From NCBI GenBank assembly GCA_002429315.1, contig DIZC01000052.1:1-64000 (forward strand): a stretch of 64,000 nt of DNA. The letters run 5' to 3'. Numbering within the stretch: position 1 is the stretch's first letter; every line of letters begins with the position of its first letter. The translations under genes were made by a program, and so were the position numbers. Source of the DNA: Alphaproteobacteria bacterium UBA6038 (GTDB taxonomy: Bacteria; Pseudomonadota; Alphaproteobacteria; Micropepsales; Micropepsaceae). Under the pieces are notes generated by a model. It saw only the letters and a program-made list of their open reading frames with translations, was not told the DNA's origin and did no database searches. This document shows positions 1 through 10,309 of this stretch, in pieces.

Positions 1-20
1 CGGGCTTTTTTGTTGCCTGG
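1..20 (+). terminator. Possible 3' half of a truncated terminator
   Basis: The first bases read CGGGC followed by six T residues. This looks like the descending arm of a GC-rich hairpin plus a T-tract, as in a rho-independent terminator for a gene to the left. The ascending arm would lie outside the window, so this is only suggestive. Confidence 0.25.
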
Positions 21-40
21 CGCGACCGTCCAGCTAGCCC

Positions 41-86
41 TGAAAAATAAATTCTTCGAACTCCCGAAAAATAAATTCTTCGAACT
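41..86. repeat. AT-rich tandem duplication, 24-bp period
   Basis: A 21-base string beginning GAAAAATAAATTCTTCG and ending AACT occurs twice, at 42-62 and 66-86, separated by CCC or a near equivalent. It is AT-rich inside otherwise GC-rich DNA. No gene overlaps it convincingly. A similar start, CCTGAAAAAT, recurs near 332-341. It may be a remnant of a duplicated regulatory site or of an element end. Confidence 0.6.
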
Positions 87-402
87 GAGGAGGACAGCGA
101 TGTCCCTTCTGCGTCCCCGCGCGGGGTGAACCGCGCGCGCGTGAATCCCGCGCCTCGATCTGTTTCCCCTCCGCCGGAGCTCGCTCCGGCCGACCGGCGA
201 AACGGATTCGGGGAGCCGACTCCCTCCATCGCGGAAAAAGCGTGTGCCCTCGCTTCGCGGCGAGACGCAGCGCATGTGCGATGCCCGTAGGCCAACGCGA
301 CGAACACGGAAAAACGGGCTGAAAATCGAACCCTGAAAAATGGGCCAGGATTCGATAGCCGCTCGAATTGCGTCTGAATCGACCCCCAATTCGAAAATCG
401 GA

Positions 403-585
403 TTCACGCGGAGGACGCGGAGGACAGGAAGGCGGGAGCGGGATCATCAATCATCGTCATGGCCGCCCTTGTGGCGGCCACCCATGACCTCAGCCAGAAA
501 CGGCGGGCATGGATGGCCGGGACAAGCCCGGCCACGACGTTTTTTTTCGATGAAGCGATTGACCGCTCCGCGCCCTCCGCGTGAA
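403..585. repeat. Composite REP-like palindromic element
   Basis: The outer arms at 403-422 and 566-585 are inverted copies of TTCACGCGGAGGACGCGGAG with 19 of 20 bases paired. Inside are two perfect hairpins: GGCCGCC with its complement at 461-479 (5-base loop), and GGCCGGG with its complement at 515-533 (loop ACAAG), the latter followed by a T-run at 540-547. The second hairpin is of the REP type dispersed in many alphaproteobacterial genomes. The rest of 1-702 shows no gene with convincing coding character. Confidence 0.6.
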
Positions 586-702
586 AAAAATTCGAAAACA
601 ACTGGCCGGCGGTGCGCGGGCGATCCAATTGGATCACTGGACGAGTTGGGTGATGACGTTCGGTGGCCGCTCGGAATCTGTCTTATCGGAGCTCAAAATT
701 CG

Positions 703-2775
703 CTAGCGCCCTTCGAGCCGCCAGGCGAAGAGGAGCGTGCCGATCAGCAGAATCAGCGCGAGCCAGGGCGGCAGCAGCGCGGTCTGCTCGACGCTGGTAA
801 CCCGATAGGCGCCATTCCGGCGCAGGCCGATCCAGTGATCGCCGAAAGCGGTGGCGCTGGGGTTGACCCGGCGGATGTCCGGCACGCCGCCATCGGCCAG
901 CCAATGCACCGAGCCGCCGGTCGCTTCCGCCGGTGCTTTGAGGATGGCATCGGTGGCGCGCATGTCGGCGACTTCCTTTGGGTTTAGCGGACCGGCCGCG
1001 GTCACCGCATTCAATGTACCGTCGGTGAGACGATAGAGCCCGAGTTCGGTGGCGTTGGCGGTGGCGCGCCACAGCCCCGGCTCGATCTTGTTGAGATTGA
1101 TCGTGACCTTGCGGCCCGATGGATAAGTCAGCGTCACCGCCTTCGCCTGCGGCGCCATGGTGTGGCGTTCGATGGCGATCCGGCCGTTGACGATGGCAGC
1201 CGACAATCGCTCTTCCTCCAGCTCCGGCTCCTTCATCAGCCAGTGCGCAAGGCGGCGCAGCAATTCGGCCTGCGGCCCGCCGCCTTCGAAGCCGCGCGCC
1301 CACAGCCATTCCTGGTCGGACAGAAATTCCGCGACCCGCCCCTTGCCGACGCGATCCAATACCAGCAGGGGCCGATTGTCGGGACCGGCCATCACGGTTT
1401 CGCCCGCGACCTTCGCGGTGCCAACGAGTCGGAACCAGCGGCCCCAGCTTGGCGGCTTACCGTTGGCATTGGCGCCGGGCAGGTCGCGCGTCACCGGATG
1501 TGCCAGCCCTGCGTCCGTCACCATCGGCTTGAAGGGCTGCGCGATGACTTCGCCGGTGGGCTGTGCCGGCAACACCGCGGCGAGCGGCGTGCGATAGATG
1601 CTGAGCTGGTCGGCGAATTCCGGTCCGGATGCGATCAGCAGCGCGCCGCCGTCTTCCACATAGCGCGCAATGTTCTCGAAATAGGCGAGCGGAATGAGCG
1701 ACAGCCCCCCGCCGGTATTGCAGCGGTCGAAGATCACCAGATCGAACTGGTCGAGCTTTTCCACGAACAGCTCGCGCGTGGGGAACGCGATCAGCGACAG
1801 CTCGGTGATCGGCGTGGCGTCCTGCTTGTCCGGGGGGCGCAGGATGGTGAAGTGCACGAGGTCGACGGAAGGATCGGCCTTCAGCAGCGAGCGCCAGACC
1901 CGCTCGCCGGCATGCGGCTCGCCGGAGACCAGCAGCACGCGCAGGCGGTCGCGCACGCCGGTCACGGGAATGACGGCGCGGTTGTTCTGTAGCGTGAGCT
2001 CTGCGCGGCCGGGGCGAGCTTCCACCTCGATAACGTTCTCGCCGGCGTGGGTGATCGGCACGTGAATGATGGTGCTGCGGCCGGTGGGCACGATGCGAGT
2101 GCCGGCGTTGACGCCATCCACGCGCAGGCTGATGTCGGCTGCGCCGCCCGGCGGGGTGCCGAAATCGTCCGCCCGCAGGGTGATGTCGGCATCCTGCCCG
2201 ACGATGGCGAAGCGCGAGGCGGCCGAGATGGTAAGCTTGCGATCGCGCTCGTCGTGGTGGCCCGCGATCAACACCTGCAGTGGCGCGTTCAGCGCGCGCT
2301 TGCCGTTCGTTGGGACGTCGTGCACTTCACCGTCGGTGATGGCGATGGCGCCGGCCACGCGGTCCGGGGGCGCCGACGCCAGCGCGCTTTGCAGTGTGGT
2401 GAACAGTTGCGTGCCGGTGTCTTCGCCCGGCCGCGTGGTGATTTCGGCGCGGCGCACTTCCAGCGATTTGTCTGCCGCCAATGTTTTGCGGATTTCGGCG
2501 GCCGCGGCATCCGCCTGAGCTCTGCGCCCGCGCACATCCATGCTCTGCGAATGATCGACGATGAGCGCCACCACGTCGGGCAGGCCTTCGCGCATCTCGT
2601 GCACGATCAGGGGATTGGCAAGCGCGAGCAGCACCACCGCCAGCGCAAGCCCGCGCCCCCAGGCGCCGGGCGCGCGCAACACGAACGAGAGCACGATCAG
2701 GCCAATCGCGGCGGCGATCAGAACCCAAAGCAGCGCAAGCGGGACATGCGGCGCAAAGTCGATCGCGTAGTGCAC
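703..2775 (-). CDS. Membrane protein with VWA-like domain, last gene of the moxR/bat operon
   Basis: This 690-residue protein starts at a GTG one base after the stop of the upstream DUF4159 gene. Residues about 10-60 form two hydrophobic segments. A DHSQSM motif shortly after them matches the metal-ion-dependent adhesion site (DxSxS) of von Willebrand A domains. The middle section resembles the glutamine-amidotransferase-like fold found in such proteins, and the C-terminus ends in a transmembrane helix followed by WRLEGR. It closes a MoxR-DUF58-BatA/DUF4159 operon, so it probably belongs to the membrane complex assembled or remodelled by the MoxR ATPase. Substrates are unknown. The family call rests on motifs and context and the specific role is inference. 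Confidence 0.75.
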   Translation of the reverse strand: MHYAIDFAPHVPLALLWVLIAAAIGLIVLSFVLRAPGAWGRGLALAVVLLALANPLIVHEMREGLPDVVALIVDHSQSMDVRGRRAQADAAAAEIRKTLAADKSLEVRRAEITTRPGEDTGTQLFTTLQSALASAPPDRVAGAIAITDGEVHDVPTNGKRALNAPLQVLIAGHHDERDRKLTISAASRFAIVGQDADITLRADDFGTPPGGAADISLRVDGVNAGTRIVPTGRSTIIHVPITHAGENVIEVEARPGRAELTLQNNRAVIPVTGVRDRLRVLLVSGEPHAGERVWRSLLKADPSVDLVHFTILRPPDKQDATPITELSLIAFPTRELFVEKLDQFDLVIFDRCNTGGGLSLIPLAYFENIARYVEDGGALLIASGPEFADQLSIYRTPLAAVLPAQPTGEVIAQPFKPMVTDAGLAHPVTRDLPGANANGKPPSWGRWFRLVGTAKVAGETVMAGPDNRPLLVLDRVGKGRVAEFLSDQEWLWARGFEGGGPQAELLRRLAHWLMKEPELEEERLSAAIVNGRIAIERHTMAPQAKAVTLTYPSGRKVTINLNKIEPGLWRATANATELGLYRLTDGTLNAVTAAGPLNPKEVADMRATDAILKAPAEATGGSVHWLADGGVPDIRRVNPSATAFGDHWIGLRRNGAYRVTSVEQTALLPPWLALILLIGTLLFAWRLEGR

Positions 2776-2776
2776 G

Positions 2777-5518
2777 TCAATGTTGCCCCATGCGTTCGAG
2801 CAGCGCGGGCACGTGCACCTGATCGGTTTTGTAGTTGCCGGTCAGCGCGTACATCACGACATTGACGCCGAAGCGCACCGCCATTTCGCGCTGCTGATCG
2901 CCGCCTTCGACTTCCGCAATAGGCTGCCCGGTGGCATCCACCGCCCAGGCCGCGGCCCAGTCGTTGCCGCCGATGATGACCGGCGACACGCTGTCGCCGC
3001 CGCGAGCGGGCGACGGCCCGGCGTCGGGATCGGGCGGCGGCAAGGCTTCCACCCAAACCTTGCCGCCGTCCCAGCGGCCAGGAAAATCCTGCAGCAGGTA
3101 GAACGATTTCGTCAGCACGTGATCGGACGGCACCGGCTGCAGCGGCGGCAAATCGAGCTTGCCGATCAGGCGGCGCAAGGTTTGCTGGCCCGGCGAATTG
3201 GCGCCCCGCGTCGCCCCCAGCGACAGATCGCGGGTGTCGAACAGGATAGTGCCGCCGCTGCGCATGTAATCGTTGATTTTGGCGAGCGCCTTGGGCGAAA
3301 GATCTCGCTCGCGCGGATCCATTGGCCAGTAGAGCAGCGGAAAGAACGCGAGCTCGTCCCTCTCGATGTTCACGCCCATCGGCTCCTTGGGATCGTAGGA
3401 GGTGCGCGCCTTGAGATAGAGGCCAAGGCCGGTGAGGCCCGCCTTGCTCATCGCATCCACGTCCGGCACGCCGGTGATGACGTAAGCCAGCCGCGTGTCG
3501 AGCGCGGCCTGCATGTTGAAGGAATCGTCCGCACGCGCATATTGGATCGGTGTCATGACCACGCCGAGCAATAACGCGGTCGTGCCGAACGCAATCCAGC
3601 GCCGCGCATTGGCGAGATAGCCGCGCAGCCACAGCGAGATCAGCACATCGGCCAGCAACAACAGCAGCGCGAGCGCCAGCAAGGGCGCCTGCAAGGCGAC
3701 CGCTGCGGTGCCGCTGTAGGCGCGGACCGGCGCGCCGATATCGCCGAGCGGCGTAAGCGTGGTGTTTGCGTCCACCGCATTGATGGCGACCGCGCTGCCT
3801 TCCGCGCCGTAAAGCCCCGGCGGGTGCGCCGGCGACGGTTTGATGCGCTTCAGCTGCGCGCCCTTGACCGGCAGCACATCGGCCGGCGGCTTCTGCAAGC
3901 GGCCGAAACCATCGAGCGTGGTGAGCGGCGGGAACACCGCATCGGCATCCGTGCCGAGATCGCTGGGGCGCGCGCCGCTCGCCAGATCGAGCATGCGCCG
4001 GAGCATCTCCACATAAAGGCCCGAGAGCGGCAGCGACGACCACGCGGGGCTCGCCGTCACATGGAACAGAACGATCCAGCCCTTGCCGCGCGGGGCGGCG
4101 GTGACGAGGGGCGTGCCGTCGACCAGCCGCGCCCAGGTGCGCTCGCCCAGCTCGACAGACGGCTCGGCCAACACCTGCCGCGACACGGTGACGTCGTGCG
4201 GCGCCGTGAGGCCACGAAACGGACTCGCATCGGGAAACGGCGCAAGGTGTTGCGGCGTTGCCCAGGCGAGCGCGCCGCCGAGATACCGCCCGCCGGTGCG
4301 CAGCTTCACCGGGATCAGATCGTCCACCGCTTCCGTCATCCGGCCCCCGGCGAAGCGCACCAGCACGCCGCCGTCGCCGACGAATTTCGCCACCCGGTCG
4401 TGGTCGGCGCCCGCAATGCGGCCGATGTCCGCCAGCACGAGCACGGAGACGTTGCGAGCCAATGTGTCTTCGACGGTGCCCTTGTGCAGATCGGCATAAG
4501 GCGAGAGCGCCCGCTCGAGGTAGTAGATGTCGGAAAGCAACGGCTGCTCGTTTTCGAGATTGCTGGCGGAAACGAGCCCCACCGAACGGCGCTTCGAGCT
4601 CGTGTCCAGCAGCCACACGGCACCGGCGGAATCGTCATTGGCGATCGCGATGCGTTGCGTTTCGTTGCGCAGCTCCAGCGGCAGGCGGAGTTTCGCCGTG
4701 ATGGTGTCGCTGCCGCGCGCAAAATGAAACGGCGCAGTCGCAAGAACTTCGCTGCGGCTGCCCAGTGCCAGAATATCGCCGCGCCGTTTGCCCTGAACGC
4801 CGGGACGGATGATCGTCGCGTTGAATCCGTCGGCCTGGTTGCGCTCGGGCTTCAGAGCGAGCGGCAATTTGCCGACAGGATCGGCGAAGATCGTCAGGTG
4901 GCCGAGTCTGGAAAGCGTCTGCGCCGTTTTCGCGCCGTCATCGTAGTCGAGGCCATCGCTGAGCCAGAGGATTTCCGGCGCGGCACTGAAATGCGTCTTG
5001 GCAAGCGCGGCGCCGGCACGACCACGGTCCGGCAGCCACGGCTCAGGCACAAGGTCCCGCGCGGCGCGCAATGCCTTGCCGCCATCCAGCAAGGTGATGG
5101 TTGGGGCCGCGGCCGACGCGGTCGGCACGATGGCGACGGCACGCCCGGTGCGGGAAGCGCCGGTGAGGGCATCCGACATTGCGGCCTGTCGGTCGCCCCA
5201 GGCGTGCGCCGCCGTCCAGCCATTGTCGACGAACAGCACCAGCGGCCCCGAACCCGGCGACGCGGGCGCTGCGCCGAGAATGGGTTCCGCGAGTGCGACC
5301 ACGATCAGTGCCGCCACGATCATCCGCAGCAGCAGCAGCCACCATGGCGTGCGCGCCGGCGTTTCCTCGCTGGCGATCAATCCGCGCAACAGCCGCAAGG
5401 GCGGGAACGGCACGCGCTGCGGCGCCGGCGGCGTGACGCGCAACAGCCACCAGATCGCCGGCAGGATCAGCAATCCGGCAAGAATCCATGGCGCGGTGAA
5501 GCTGAGCCCAGCGAGCAT
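2777..5518 (-). CDS. BatA-type N-terminus plus DUF4159 membrane protein
   Basis: This 913-residue protein has the two N-terminal membrane helices and intervening basic loop of BatA family proteins (residues about 1-80), a VWA-like stretch (LFVDNGWTAAHAW), a second pair of membrane segments around residues 600-660, and a C-terminal DUF4159 domain from about residue 690. DUF4159 resembles a class I glutamine amidotransferase fold but catalytic activity is not established. The ATG at 5518 directly abuts the stop codon of the DUF58 gene and the stop lies one base before the next start, so the genes are translationally coupled. Likely role: inner-membrane partner of the MoxR chaperone ATPase. Confidence 0.85.
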   Translation of the reverse strand: MLAGLSFTAPWILAGLLILPAIWWLLRVTPPAPQRVPFPPLRLLRGLIASEETPARTPWWLLLLRMIVAALIVVALAEPILGAAPASPGSGPLVLFVDNGWTAAHAWGDRQAAMSDALTGASRTGRAVAIVPTASAAAPTITLLDGGKALRAARDLVPEPWLPDRGRAGAALAKTHFSAAPEILWLSDGLDYDDGAKTAQTLSRLGHLTIFADPVGKLPLALKPERNQADGFNATIIRPGVQGKRRGDILALGSRSEVLATAPFHFARGSDTITAKLRLPLELRNETQRIAIANDDSAGAVWLLDTSSKRRSVGLVSASNLENEQPLLSDIYYLERALSPYADLHKGTVEDTLARNVSVLVLADIGRIAGADHDRVAKFVGDGGVLVRFAGGRMTEAVDDLIPVKLRTGGRYLGGALAWATPQHLAPFPDASPFRGLTAPHDVTVSRQVLAEPSVELGERTWARLVDGTPLVTAAPRGKGWIVLFHVTASPAWSSLPLSGLYVEMLRRMLDLASGARPSDLGTDADAVFPPLTTLDGFGRLQKPPADVLPVKGAQLKRIKPSPAHPPGLYGAEGSAVAINAVDANTTLTPLGDIGAPVRAYSGTAAVALQAPLLALALLLLLADVLISLWLRGYLANARRWIAFGTTALLLGVVMTPIQYARADDSFNMQAALDTRLAYVITGVPDVDAMSKAGLTGLGLYLKARTSYDPKEPMGVNIERDELAFFPLLYWPMDPRERDLSPKALAKINDYMRSGGTILFDTRDLSLGATRGANSPGQQTLRRLIGKLDLPPLQPVPSDHVLTKSFYLLQDFPGRWDGGKVWVEALPPPDPDAGPSPARGGDSVSPVIIGGNDWAAAWAVDATGQPIAEVEGGDQQREMAVRFGVNVVMYALTGNYKTDQVHVPALLERMGQH

Positions 5519-6420
5519 CTATGCCGTCCGCTGCGCGGCTTCTCCGCCGATCGCCGCGTAAAGCGCGATGATCGCGAGATCGGGGTTTTTATCGGTGCGG
5601 TGCGCGAGATACGTCCAGCCGAATCGTCGTGCGAGTGTGGCAACCGCTTCGCCATGGGCGCGAAACCGTTCGCGATACGCACCGCGCACGCCTTCCGCAC
5701 GGCCGAACAGTTCGGCGTCCCTGCCGCTCAGGGCTTCGAAGAGCGTGCGGCCTTCGAAGGGAAAATCCTCTTCCGCGGGATCGACGATGTGCACGAGATG
5801 ACCTAGCGCGCTTGCGCCGGACAGCCGGCGCAGCACGCTTTCAATTTCTTCCGGCGGCGAGAGGAAATCGCTCAGCCACACGGTTTGCGCGTTGCGGCTC
5901 ACCGGCACATCGGCCGGCAACGCGCGGTCCTCCGTTTCCATCAACTCCTGCGCCATCCGTCGTAAGGTGGCGCGGCCGGAGGACGGCGCGCGGGCGCGCC
6001 CAAACATTCCAATGCGCTCGCCGCCGCGCAACAGAAGCGATCCTAATGCCAGCGCTAGCACGGTAGCGCGATCGATCTTCGTGATCTCGGCGAACTGTGA
6101 TTTGAACCGCATGGTCGGAGAACCGTCGCGCCAGAACCAGACCGCCTGGGCTGCTTCCCACTCGCGCTCGCGCACGAACAGGTGCTGCGATTTCGCCGAT
6201 TGCCGCCAGTCGACGGAAGCGGCCGGATCTTCCGGCGCATAGCGGCGAAATTGCCAGAAGCTTTCGCCCATGCCGGCCTTGCGCCGCCCATGCACACCGA
6301 GGCTGACGGACGAAGCGAGCCGCTCGGCTTCCACCAGCAGCGGCGGCAGCGCAGCCGCAAGCTGCTCCGCCTGCTCCTGCAGAGGATTCCATGTGCGGCG
6401 CTGATCCAAGAACGAGCCTG

Positions 6421-6439
<19 letters not shown>
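5519..6439 (-). CDS. DUF58 domain-containing protein
   Basis: This 306-residue soluble protein carries the DUF58 signature, GESFWQFRRYAPEDPAASVD with the following WRQSAKS, around residues 58-85. DUF58 proteins are nearly always encoded next to MoxR ATPases and VWA membrane proteins, as here. The assigned GTG start at 6439 lies 19 bases inside the 3' end of moxR and the stop abuts the next gene. It is presumed to be an adaptor of the MoxR system. No enzymatic activity is known for the family. Confidence 0.9.
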
Positions 6440-7443
<1,004 letters not shown>

Positions 7444-7485
7444 TCGGCACCCAGGTTGGCGCGGGCGGCGGCTCCCGCTTATGTA

Positions 7486-7524
7486 GGGAGGGAGCCTCCC
7501 GCCTTCTTGGCATTTGAGGCGGGA
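7486..7524. promoter_or_regulatory. Paired inverted repeats in the divergent moxR/DUF1285 spacer
   Basis: Two overlapping inverted repeats lie between the divergent starts. One is GGGAGG-n3-CCTCCC at 7486-7500. The other is TCCCGCCT with its perfect complement AGGCGGGA at 7497-7504 and 7517-7524. They share bases, so they could form alternative hairpins or an operator. Function is unproven. Confidence 0.3.
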
Positions 7525-7600
7525 ACGGCGCAACCGCAAAGGGCCGGAAGCGATGCCGCGCCCGGGCACAAGCCCGTGAGGGCCAGTTTACAGGATAGTC

Positions 7601-8158
7601 ATGCCGGAATTGCCTTTGGGATTGGCGAGCCTCCAGCGGGAAACGGCCGCGGGGCGCAAGCTGCCGCCGGTCGAGAAGTGGAACCCGGCGCATTGCGGCG
7701 AGATCGACATCCGCATCGCGCGCGACGGCACGTGGTTTCATCAGGGCACGCCGGTGGGGCGGCGCGAGCTGGTGCGGCTGTTCTCGACGATTCTGCGCAA
7801 AGAGGCGGATGCGTATTACCTCGTCACCCCGGCCGAGAAGATGCGCATTCAGGTGGAGAATGTCCCATTTCTGGCCGTGCTGCTGGAGGTATCCGGGAGC
7901 GGACGCGAGCAGGAGTTGGCGTTCACGACCAATGTGGGGGATGAGGTGATCGCCGGTGCGGAGCACCGCATTCGGGTGGAGAATGCGCCGGGAACCGGTG
8001 AGCCAGCGCCTTATCTTCATGTGCGGAGCGGGTTAGAGGCGCGCGCCAGCCGCAGCGTGTTCTATCAGCTGGCCGACATCGCTGTGCCGGGAGAGCGCGA
8101 TGACGAATTGGGTGTGTGGAGTTCGGGCATGTTCTTCCCGATCGGGACATTTCCGTGA
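7601..8158 (+). CDS. DUF1285 family protein
   Basis: This 185-residue soluble protein of the DUF1285 family (two-domain beta-rich fold, function unknown) shows the typical opening PPVEKWNPAHCGEIDIRIA with the following DGTWFHQGTPVGR, and then an ADAYYLVTPAEKMRI stretch. It is the first gene of a plus-strand run of translationally coupled genes (DUF1285, NUDIX, DUF6111, cca, PP2C-like); the next GTG start overlaps its stop. This order is common in alphaproteobacteria but the function remains undefined. Confidence 0.88.
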   Translation: MPELPLGLASLQRETAAGRKLPPVEKWNPAHCGEIDIRIARDGTWFHQGTPVGRRELVRLFSTILRKEADAYYLVTPAEKMRIQVENVPFLAVLLEVSGSGREQELAFTTNVGDEVIAGAEHRIRVENAPGTGEPAPYLHVRSGLEARASRSVFYQLADIAVPGERDDELGVWSSGMFFPIGTFP

Positions 8159-8802
8159 GCCTTCCGTCCGAACTCGCAGAAGAGATTGCGCGCGGCGAGA
8201 TCGCCGGTTTGCGTGTGCGGCTGTTGCGTGAGCCGCCGCATGTGTCGCTGACGCCGACGCGCGGCGACTACGATCTCAATCCGAGCATGCGCCCTGGCGG
8301 GTCGCGACAGCTTGCGCCCGCAGCCGTGCTGCTGCCGATCATCGCGCGCAAAGAACCCACGGTGCTGTTCACCCGCCGCACGCCGCATCTGTCGCGCCAC
8401 GCCGGACAGGTGAGCTTTCCCGGCGGGCGCTTGCATGAAAGCGATCCCTCGCTCACCGAAACCGCCTTGCGCGAGACGCAGGAGGAAACCGGCATCGCGC
8501 CGGAGTTCGTCACGGTGGCGGGCTTTCTCGATTGTTATGAAACGGGGACCGGCTTTGCGATTTTGCCGGTGGTTGGCGTGTTGCGCGAAGGTTTCGTGCT
8601 GGCGCCGGACACCAACGAAGTGGAGGAGGCCTTCGAGGTGCCGCTCGCATTCCTGCTGGACCCACGAAATCGCGAGCGCCGCAGCGCGGAGTGGCAGGGA
8701 CGCCGCCGCGAATTCTATGCCTTTGCATACGGTCCACATCACATCTGGGGGGCGACGGCGGGGATTCTGGTGAACTTTGCCGATAGAGTGCGGACGTCAT
8801 GA
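8155..8802 (+). CDS. NUDIX hydrolase, probable CoA pyrophosphatase
   Basis: This 215-residue protein has the CoA-pyrophosphatase (UPF0035) signature LFTRRTPHLSRHAGQVSFPG followed by a NUDIX box ending RETQEETGI. Family members cleave CoA or acyl-CoA to 3',5'-ADP and phosphopantetheine and need a divalent metal. The GTG at 8155 was chosen because it forms a GTGA overlap with the DUF1285 stop. A GTG at 8116 is also in frame but lies deep inside the upstream gene. Confidence 0.88.
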   Translation: MSLPSELAEEIARGEIAGLRVRLLREPPHVSLTPTRGDYDLNPSMRPGGSRQLAPAAVLLPIIARKEPTVLFTRRTPHLSRHAGQVSFPGGRLHESDPSLTETALRETQEETGIAPEFVTVAGFLDCYETGTGFAILPVVGVLREGFVLAPDTNEVEEAFEVPLAFLLDPRNRERRSAEWQGRRREFYAFAYGPHHIWGATAGILVNFADRVRTS

Positions 8803-9071
8803 TTCGCATTCTCGCTTTACGCGCGCTCCTGTTCGCGGTGCCGTTCGCGATCTACGGCGTGTATCTGCTGGTATCGCGCGCCCGCTCGATTGTGCCGACG
8901 CACGACACGCCGTGGACCGTGCTGTTCGTCAGCGGCCTGGCGTTGGTGGTGGCGAGCTTCGTTTACGTGGGGCTGACGGAAGGCGAGAGCACGCAGGGCC
9001 GTTATGTGCCGCCGCACGTGGTGAACGGGAAAATCGTGCCGGGGCATGTGGAGAAGGATCGCTCGCCATGA
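8799..9071 (+). CDS. DUF6111 family small membrane protein
   Basis: This 90-residue protein has two predicted membrane helices (about residues 5-27 and 40-62) and a polar tail containing GRYVPPHVVNGKIVPGH. It is the DUF6111 family, seen mainly in alphaproteobacteria between NUDIX and cca genes exactly as here. It overlaps both neighbours by 4 bases. No function is known. Confidence 0.85.
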   Translation: MIRILALRALLFAVPFAIYGVYLLVSRARSIVPTHDTPWTVLFVSGLALVVASFVYVGLTEGESTQGRYVPPHVVNGKIVPGHVEKDRSP

Positions 9072-10309
9072 GGCTCGATCCGGCGCGCGAGAGCTGGATG
9101 ACAGCGCCCGAGACGCGTGCCGTGATGGAGGCGCTCACGCGCGAGTGCGGCGAAGCGCGCTTTGTTGGCGGCGCGGTGCGCAGCGCGCTGATGCAACGCC
9201 CGGTCACGGACATCGACATCGCCACGCCTCTGTTGCCGGATGAGGTGACGCGGCGGCTGAAGAAGGCGGGGCTTGGTGCGGTGCCGACCGGCATCGAGCA
9301 CGGGACGGTGACCGCGATCGCGCACGGCAAGCCGTTCGAGATCACCACCCTGCGGCGCGACGTGACCACCGATGGGCGGCGCGCCACGGTTGCCTTCACC
9401 ACCGACTGGAAGGAAGACGCGGCGCGGCGCGATTTCACCATGAACGCGCTCTACGCCTCTGCCGATGGCGAAGTGCTCGACTATTTCGGTGGCTTGGCCG
9501 ATCTTGAAGCGGGCCGCGTGCGCTTCGTGGGCGATGCAGTCACCCGCATTCGCGAAGATTATTTGCGCATCCTGCGTCTGTTCCGGTTTCACGCCTGGTA
9601 CGGACGCGGCGATCTCCATCCCGACGCGCTGCACGCGGCGGCTGCGGAGAAAGGCGGGCTGACTATCCTTTCCGGCGAGCGGATTCAGAAGGAGCTGCTG
9701 AGGCTGCTGGAAGCGGAGAACCCCGCACCGGTGCTGCGCGTCATGGCGGCTTGCGGGATTCTCGCCGAGATTTTGCCGGGGGCTCTCAACCTAACGCGGC
9801 TAGAAAAGCTGGTTGAGATCGACGGCGCCAATTTCTTTGCGCCCAATCCCGTGCTGCGCCTTTCAGCGCTGCTGCCGGACGATCCTGCACTTGCCGATGG
9901 CATTGCCGAGCGCCTGAAACTCTCCAATGCGGATCGCGAGCGGCTTTCCGATCTCGCCGGCGCGCGCGAGAAGATTGTGTCGTATCTGTCGATCCGCGAG
10001 GTGCGGAAGCTGCTGTATCGGCTGGGCGCGCAGCGCTTCCAGGATCGTGCGCGGCTGCGCTGGGCGGAAGACCCGAAGGAATCGAATGCGATCCAATGGC
10101 GCGCGCTGCTCGCGATGGCCGATGCGTGGCAGCGGCCGGTGTTTCCGCTCAGCGGCCGCAATGTGATGGCGGCAGGCGTGGTGCAGGGGCCGCTGGTCGG
10201 CCGGATTCTGTCGGAGGTCGAAGAGTGGTGGGTCGATTCTGATTTCACCGAAGACGAATTTTCGCTCGCAGAGCGTTTGAAAGCCGTCGTGCAAGCAATC
10301 GCCTATTGA
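9068..10309 (+). CDS. cca: CCA tRNA nucleotidyltransferase
   Basis: This 413-residue class II nucleotidyltransferase adds or repairs the 3' CCA end of tRNAs. The catalytic head has RFVGGAVRSAL and the metal-binding DID of VTDIDIAT, followed by the RRDFTMNALY element and the tRNA-binding region EDYLRILRLFRFHAWYG. The ATG at 9068 overlaps the upstream stop (ATGA). Poly(A) polymerase-like specificity cannot be excluded from sequence alone, but operon context and length fit the cca of alphaproteobacteria. Confidence 0.92.
   Translation: MRLDPARESWMTAPETRAVMEALTRECGEARFVGGAVRSALMQRPVTDIDIATPLLPDEVTRRLKKAGLGAVPTGIEHGTVTAIAHGKPFEITTLRRDVTTDGRRATVAFTTDWKEDAARRDFTMNALYASADGEVLDYFGGLADLEAGRVRFVGDAVTRIREDYLRILRLFRFHAWYGRGDLHPDALHAAAAEKGGLTILSGERIQKELLRLLEAENPAPVLRVMAACGILAEILPGALNLTRLEKLVEIDGANFFAPNPVLRLSALLPDDPALADGIAERLKLSNADRERLSDLAGAREKIVSYLSIREVRKLLYRLGAQRFQDRARLRWAEDPKESNAIQWRALLAMADAWQRPVFPLSGRNVMAAGVVQGPLVGRILSEVEEWWVDSDFTEDEFSLAERLKAVVQAIAY

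Noticed and set aside
34..987. Open frames in the left intergenic region (138 aa minus, 215 aa plus)
   Set aside because: They run through palindromic repeats, have low-complexity Arg/Pro-rich sequence and no ribosome-binding site.
3824..5806. 660-aa plus-strand open frame
   Set aside because: Antisense to the BatA/DUF4159 and DUF58 genes; Arg/Gln-rich, without recognisable domains, typical of a shadow frame in GC-rich DNA.
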